A stretch of DNA of 64,000 nt, from contig JAEXAS010000009.1 in the NCBI GenBank assembly GCA_023458095.1, positions 186,001 through 250,000 on the forward strand, written 5' to 3'. Shown here one piece after another: positions 60,011 through 64,000 of the stretch; the first letter of the stretch is position 1, and every line of letters starts with the position of its first letter. Origin of the DNA: Actinomycetes bacterium. GTDB taxonomy: Bacteria > Actinomycetota > Actinomycetes > Propionibacteriales > Propionibacteriaceae. The notes beneath the pieces are model-generated. The model did no database searches. It saw nothing but the letters and a program-made list of their open reading frames with translations, and was not told the origin of the DNA. A program made the position numbers and the translations under genes.

Positions 60011-60989
60011 GGCTCCGAGCGGCGGTGACCGAACTCCTGTCTCAACTCGGGCCGCGTCAGCGCGCGCTTGGGTGCGTCGTCGGCGTCGAGCAGGGCGATC
60101 ACGTCGCTGGGCTGAGTGACGAGGGCCGCGAAGCGCTGCTTGATGAGTTCGTTCGGCCCAAAGCTGGCGGCGCTGGTCACCGGGCCAGGCATCGCTCCGA
60201 CACCTCGACCAAATTCGCGTGCGGTGAGCACGGTGGTCATCGACCCGGACCGCACGCCCGCCTCGGGGACCACGGTCGCACCCGACAAAGCCGCCATCAG
60301 CCGGTTCCGCGCAATGAACCTGTGCCTGGTCGGCGCAGCTCCCGGCGGCAGCTCACTGACCAGCAGACCGACATCCCCGATCTGACGCAGCAGATCACTG
60401 TGCCCAGCCGGGTGGGACGGTCCAGACTACCCGCGAGCACCGCGATCGTGTGACCGCCGGCCGCAAGGACGGCGTGGTGCGCGGTCCCCTCGATCCCGTA
60501 GGCGCCACCGCCGACGACGATGCGTTCCTGATCGGCCACGCCCGTCGCCAGGTCGCCGGTGACCTGCTCCCCATACGACGTGGAGGCGTGGGAGCCGGTG
60601 ATCGTGACTCGATCGCTCAGCGCCATCGACAAGAACGAGGTTGCCCCGCGCGTCCACAACAGGTACGGAGCACGGTCGCCCAGATCGGCAAGACCGGCGG
60701 GCCAGTCCTTGTCCGCCGGGATCAACGTCCCGAACTCTCCTCCTTGTGTCCCAGCCACTCGGCCGGGCAGATCGGGCGTGATCCGAGCAGCGAGCCGTTC
60801 CCGCCACATCAGCGCATCCGCGCGGGCAAGGCCTGGCACCGGGTCGTCGGACTCGATCAGCCGCAGCGTCTCGATCCCGCCGACCTGGGCGAGGATACGG
60901 CCATTGGCCGCTTCGTTCGGCTCGGCGACCAGCGACAGCGCGACCCGCACCATCCGCTCACCCTACATTTGCTCCGCCAGCGTAGCCAT
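59986..60989 (-). pseudogene. DprA/Smf-like DNA-processing protein, broken by a stop codon and a frameshift
   Basis: The Rossmann core is clear: VTITGSHASTSYGEQVTGDLATGVADQERIVVGGGAYGIEGTAHHAVLAAGG, matching the S/T-x-Y-G and SGGAxGID motifs of DprA. The rest (VSELPPGAAPTRHRFIARNRLMAALSGATVV, then EAGVRSGSMTTVL) continues in another frame after about 60418. The probable original start is ATG 60989, behind GAGAGGA. It is followed in frame by TAG at 60963-60965 (codon 9). ATG 60953 can restart. Full-length DprA binds ssDNA and loads RecA. Island-borne copies in actinobacteria are common, and their role is unclear. Confidence 0.82.
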
Positions 60990-61064
60990 GATCGGTGTCC
61001 TCTCACTCCGAAGGTCACCGACGAGGTACACGCCCGCCTATCGTCGAGGGGAGAGAGACCCGCG

Positions 61065-61406
61065 ATGCTCCGCACATCAGTCGCGCTCAGCGCACGAGGC
61101 TACGGCGTACTCCGCTACGCACCCACCAACCTGCTGCTCAATGCCAGCCGCACCCGACGCGGCCTGAAGTGGGGTGTCCCCGCCATGCTCCTCGCGGAGG
61201 TCTACTTCTACGCGGCAGCGATCTGCACCACGATCATCAACGACGGCGGTCCTGGCTGGCTCTACCTGCTGGTCCTGCTGTCCGTCTGGCACGCCTTCAA
61301 ATTCCTCTGGATCGGCCCCGTCAGCCTCGTCTGGGTCGTGCGGAGCAGGCGCCAGCAGGTGTCGGAGCCCATCGATACGCTCGGACACGCAGGCACGTCG
61401 CGTTGA
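61065..61406 (+). CDS. Small membrane protein of unknown function
   Basis: 113 residues from ATG 61065, with GAGGGGAGAGAG upstream. Two hydrophobic segments (about 36-58, WGVPAMLLAEVYFYAAAICTTII, and about 64-92, GWLYLLVLLSVWHAFKFLWIGPVSLVWVV) are preceded by a basic region LLLNASRTRRGLK. Similar short proteins occur in actinobacteria near mobile elements and are sometimes labelled permease fragments, but it is too short for that. It lies between the broken dprA and the methyltransferase and may belong to the same cargo. Confidence 0.65.
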   Translation: MLRTSVALSARGYGVLRYAPTNLLLNASRTRRGLKWGVPAMLLAEVYFYAAAICTTIINDGGPGWLYLLVLLSVWHAFKFLWIGPVSLVWVVRSRRQQVSEPIDTLGHAGTSR

Positions 61407-61498
61407 CCTGAATCCTTCGCCACTGGGATGATGGGAGAGTGAACGGTCTCTAGGAGCACGCCTGCTTGTGCCGGAACGTACGAGTCGAAGGAGTGCTG

Positions 61499-62674
61499 AT
61501 GGGTGCAAGGACGATCCACCCGTTCCCAGCCAGGATGGCGCCCGACATCGCCATCGACCACCTGGGCTCCATCGAAGGCGAGTCCGAGCTGGTGGTCCTT
61601 GACCCGATGTGCGGATCGGGGACAGTCCTCGCGGCAGCGGCCGACAGGGGCCACGCAGCACGTGGGTTCGATGTCGATCCTCTCGCTGTCCTCATGAGTT
61701 CGGTCGCGACCCAGGCCGTCAGCACAGAGGATGTCGTCGCTGAGGCCGAGCGCGTCTGCGCGCTCGCGCGAACGTCAAGCCTCGATGAGCCTCGGTGGGA
61801 TGACCCAGAGACGCAGAAGTTCGCTGAATACTGGTTCGCCGCGACGCAGCGTAGTCAGCTCAATCGGCTTTCGCGCGAGTTGGATGAGGTTGGCGACGAT
61901 GCTGTTCGGCAAGCCCTCCAATTGGCCCTAAGTAGAATCATCGTCACGAAGGCCCCCAAGGCTTCGCTGGCCGCCGACACGTCGCACAGCAGGCCCCACC
62001 GAGTGGCGACCGAATCTAGCTACGACGTATACCGGGGGTTCGAAGGGTCCGTCGCAAGCCTCACGAAGCTGCTCGACCAGCGTTCGTTGGTTGGACAGGT
62101 GAAGGTGAGCAGGGGAGATGCGCGAGCGCTTGATCTGCCTGATGCATCCGTCGATTTAATTATCACCTCGCCGCCGTATCTCAACGCAATCGACTACCTG
62201 CGGGGGCACAAGATGTCGCTGATCTGGTTCGGTCATACTATCCCTGAGCTGCGGAAGATTCGATCCAACAGCATCGGAGCTGAACGCGCGCTCGATGGTG
62301 AATCGCTCAAGCAAGTCGATGACATGGTGTCCTTCATCGAAGACTCCGCAAATGATGCGTCGAAGCTACCTTTGGCCACCATTGTGAGGTATGCCCACGA
62401 CCTCACCCTGTTCTCTCACGAACTTCACCGCGTGTGCAGGCAGGGGGCGGAAGTAGCCACGGTGATCGGCAATTCAACTCTGCGTGGAAACTACATTCAG
62501 AATGACGTTCTAGTGCGACAGGCTTACGAAGGGGCGGGGTTCTCGGTGCGGGAGAGGACGGAGCGTGAACTCCCGGAGAGTAAGCGGTACCTGCCCGTGC
62601 GCACCAGCAACGCAGCCTCGTCGATGGCTAAGCGCATGCGAACTGAAGTCGTCCTGACAGTACAAAGGCCTTGA
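61499..62674 (+). CDS. DNA amino-methyltransferase (N6-adenine or N4-cytosine type)
   Basis: 391 residues from ATG 61499, behind AAGGAG. GTG 61466 in frame is less likely. GARTIHPFPARMAP (about 2-15) matches the N-terminal H-P-F/Y-P-A-R motif of a group of SPPY methylases. Motif I for SAM is VLDPMCGSGTVLAAAA (34-49), with an acidic FDVDPLAV after strand 2. Motif IV is ITSPPYLNAIDYLRGHK (222-238). Order I then IV makes it gamma-like. The C-terminal region VCRQGAEVATVIGNSTLRGNY resembles motifs V-VI. Base composition is lower than in the core. The GHKL ATPase starts 122 bases downstream, suggesting one system. Confidence 0.88.
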   Translation: MGARTIHPFPARMAPDIAIDHLGSIEGESELVVLDPMCGSGTVLAAAADRGHAARGFDVDPLAVLMSSVATQAVSTEDVVAEAERVCALARTSSLDEPRWDDPETQKFAEYWFAATQRSQLNRLSRELDEVGDDAVRQALQLALSRIIVTKAPKASLAADTSHSRPHRVATESSYDVYRGFEGSVASLTKLLDQRSLVGQVKVSRGDARALDLPDASVDLIITSPPYLNAIDYLRGHKMSLIWFGHTIPELRKIRSNSIGAERALDGESLKQVDDMVSFIEDSANDASKLPLATIVRYAHDLTLFSHELHRVCRQGAEVATVIGNSTLRGNYIQNDVLVRQAYEGAGFSVRERTERELPESKRYLPVRTSNAASSMAKRMRTEVVLTVQRP

Positions 62675-62796
62675 TTCCGATGAAGAATCACAGTCAGAGA
62701 GCTCTGCTTCCGAAGCATCGAAGGGTCACGTCATGATGCTGCACTCTAGATCTCTCGGGAAGCAAGTCATTGCAAGCCCGAAGCGGGCGGCGCACC
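62675..62796. other. Spacer between methyltransferase and ATPase genes
   Basis: No open frame longer than about 20 codons and no convincing terminator were seen. A TAGATC hexamer at 62747-62752 could be a weak -10 for the ATPase gene. Confidence 0.35.
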
Positions 62797-64000
62797 ATGG
62801 CTGAGCCGGGTACGTCCATTGATGCGAGTGGGACTGATGAGGACGAAGCGCGGCCTGTAAGCGTGGCCGAATCCCAGGTCGTTTCCAATTTTGAGTCGAC
62901 CGGCAGTGTGGTCCCTGACGCAGATGTGAAGGTCACTATCGGTCCGCAATTCCTTGAGCTCTTTAGCAACCAGCTCTACACCTCGCCGAACAAGACTTTC
63001 GAGGAGCTCATCTCCAATAGTTGGGACGCGGGCGCTACGGATGTCAGAATCGGCTTGCCTGATGACCTCTCGGACTCTGATTCTGCCATCTGGGTATTGG
63101 ACAACGGCGAGTCGATGGACGTCGAGGGGTTCAAGCGCCTCTGGTCCGTAGCTACGAGCGGGAAGTCAGCGCGCGCCGATGCCCCGCGGCCCCAGATCGG
63201 AAAGTTCGGGATCGGCAAGCTCGCGACGTACCTGCTTGCCCATCAGCTCACTTACGTTTGTCGAGCATCGGATGGCGCGATTCGCGTAGTGTCTATGGAC
63301 TACCGCTGGATCGGGGGCGACGAGCCGAATGCGCTGCACATCGACCCCGTACCCTTGCCGGTGCGTGAAGTAAGTGAGCAAGACGTACGTGATGTGATCT
63401 CCAAGATTCACGGCGGCTCAGATATTTGGGGCGAGATTCAAGCCCTCGGTGCACCGCCGGACTGGAATTCTTCGGATGAGTACGGCGGTAAGGAGATTGG
63501 TCCGCCCGACCCGCGGGGGACCTGGACTCTCGCAATCATGACCTCCTTAAAGGAGGAGGGGCGCCGCATCAAGAGCGGGATTCTGAAAAGAATGCTTCGC
63601 ACGAGCCTCCCGCTGGGTTCAACATTCTCGATTCACTTCAATGGAACGCAGTTGGAATCGAGCAAGATTGAAATCGAGAAGATGGAGTCATGGACGCTCG
63701 GGCCAGATTTCCCCATCAAGCGGATTTTCCCCGATCGCCGCACCGATGAGGAAGCTGAAGAGCTAGAGCTTGCGCTCTCTGATGATGGCTATCCACATCT
63801 TGTGATACCGGAGTTGGGTGTTGCCACCGGGTCTCTCACTCTGTATAAGGAGCCCATCTCGCAGGGCAAGAGCAACATCCTTGAGTCGTCTAATGGGTTC
63901 TTCGTGAACATCCTTGGCCGAGTAATAAACCCGGACGATCCCTATTTCGGTCTCTCCAACCTGAATCACGCAGCTTGGGCAAGGTTCCGTGCGACTGTTC
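62797..64000 (+). CDS. GHKL (Hsp90/MutL/MORC-type) ATPase, 5' part of a gene running off the window
   Basis: The frame is open from ATG 62797 to the end (401 codons visible). Bergerat-fold motifs are present. Motif I is EELISNSWDAGATDV with E70, N74 and D77. Motif II is WVLDNGESMD (99-108). The lid motif III is PQIGKFGIGKLATYLLAHQ (132-150), with its three glycines. A transducer-like region follows (LGSTFSIHFNGTQL). The first ~45 residues are acidic and disordered. It resembles GHKL ATPases of MORC/MutL type found with methyltransferases in restriction systems. The A/T-ending codons ATA, TTA and GTA, uncommon in the core, suggest transfer. ATG 62797 has only a weak ribosome site, and TTG 62770 is an alternative. 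The C-terminal part, which may carry a nuclease or other effector, is not visible. Confidence 0.85.
   Translation, partial: MAEPGTSIDASGTDEDEARPVSVAESQVVSNFESTGSVVPDADVKVTIGPQFLELFSNQLYTSPNKTFEELISNSWDAGATDVRIGLPDDLSDSDSAIWVLDNGESMDVEGFKRLWSVATSGKSARADAPRPQIGKFGIGKLATYLLAHQLTYVCRASDGAIRVVSMDYRWIGGDEPNALHIDPVPLPVREVSEQDVRDVISKIHGGSDIWGEIQALGAPPDWNSSDEYGGKEIGPPDPRGTWTLAIMTSLKEEGRRIKSGILKRMLRTSLPLGSTFSIHFNGTQLESSKIEIEKMESWTLGPDFPIKRIFPDRRTDEEAEELELALSDDGYPHLVIPELGVATGSLTLYKEPISQGKSNILESSNGFFVNILGRVINPDDPYFGLSNLNHAAWARFRATV

Noticed and set aside
60450..61406. A 318-codon plus-strand frame across the dprA-like gene
   Set aside because: Its first two thirds are antisense to the DprA homology. Only the part from ATG 61065, with its own ribosome site, is kept.

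Overview
The window is high-G+C DNA of an actinobacterium, most likely Propionibacteriales or a relative. The support is gene order (ruvCAB-yajC-secDF-apt-relA, hisS-aspS, carAB-pyrD-pyrF-mihF-gmk-rpoZ-coaBC-metK-priA-fmt, tyrA-cmk-der), an actinobacterial integration host factor (mIHF), a helicase-dead PriA, many GTG starts and TAGRCT-type -10 elements. Genus or species cannot be fixed from sequence alone.

Layout. Bases 1-1650 hold the tail of a HisA/PriA isomerase, a GNAT acetyltransferase and a DUF3592 membrane protein. 1661-9300: lipoate ligase (minus strand), yebC, ruvCAB behind a perfect LexA-type SOS box, and yajC-secD-secF. 9298-18451: apt, a K+ channel/RCK protein, relA, a DUF349 protein (minus strand), a glyoxalase II-like hydrolase, hisS and aspS. 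18455-27214: a Gly/Pro-rich PadR regulator with a palindrome in its promoter, rarA, an MFS exporter, two small envelope proteins, alaS, ruvX and mltG. 27275-31818: aroC-aroK-aroB, a PaiB-like flavoprotein, efp and nusB. 31934-42143: carAB-pyrD-pyrF, mihF, gmk, rpoZ, coaBC and metK. 42191-58805: priA, fmt, rsmB, rpe, a PAC2 protein, metH, an orphan peptide-binding lipoprotein, trmI, tyrA, cmk, der, a CoA-binding protein and a membrane protein.

At 58922 a tRNA-Pro(GGG) gene ends the core genome. Beyond it lies a genomic island: clustered TGGTCCCC repeats resembling integrase arm sites, a decayed tyrosine integrase (59202-60010), a DprA-like gene broken by a nonsense codon and a frameshift (59986-60989), a small membrane protein, and then two apparently intact genes of lower G+C. 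These are an amino-DNA methyltransferase (61499-62674) and a large GHKL (Hsp90/MutL/MORC-type) ATPase that runs off the window (62797 onward). Hand counts of single 60-base lines give 67% G+C in the core (34561-34620), 58% at 61801-61860, 52% at 63601-63660 and 50% at 63661-63720. A methyltransferase next to a GHKL ATPase in a tRNA island is the best candidate here for an uncommon restriction-modification or defence system. Its remaining genes lie outside the window.

Other points of interest are a carA leader with mutually exclusive hairpins, a shikimate kinase that has lost several active-site signatures, short tandem duplications over the stop codons of relA, metK and rpe, several probable leaderless genes, and a 24-bp perfect palindrome in the tRNA-Pro promoter.
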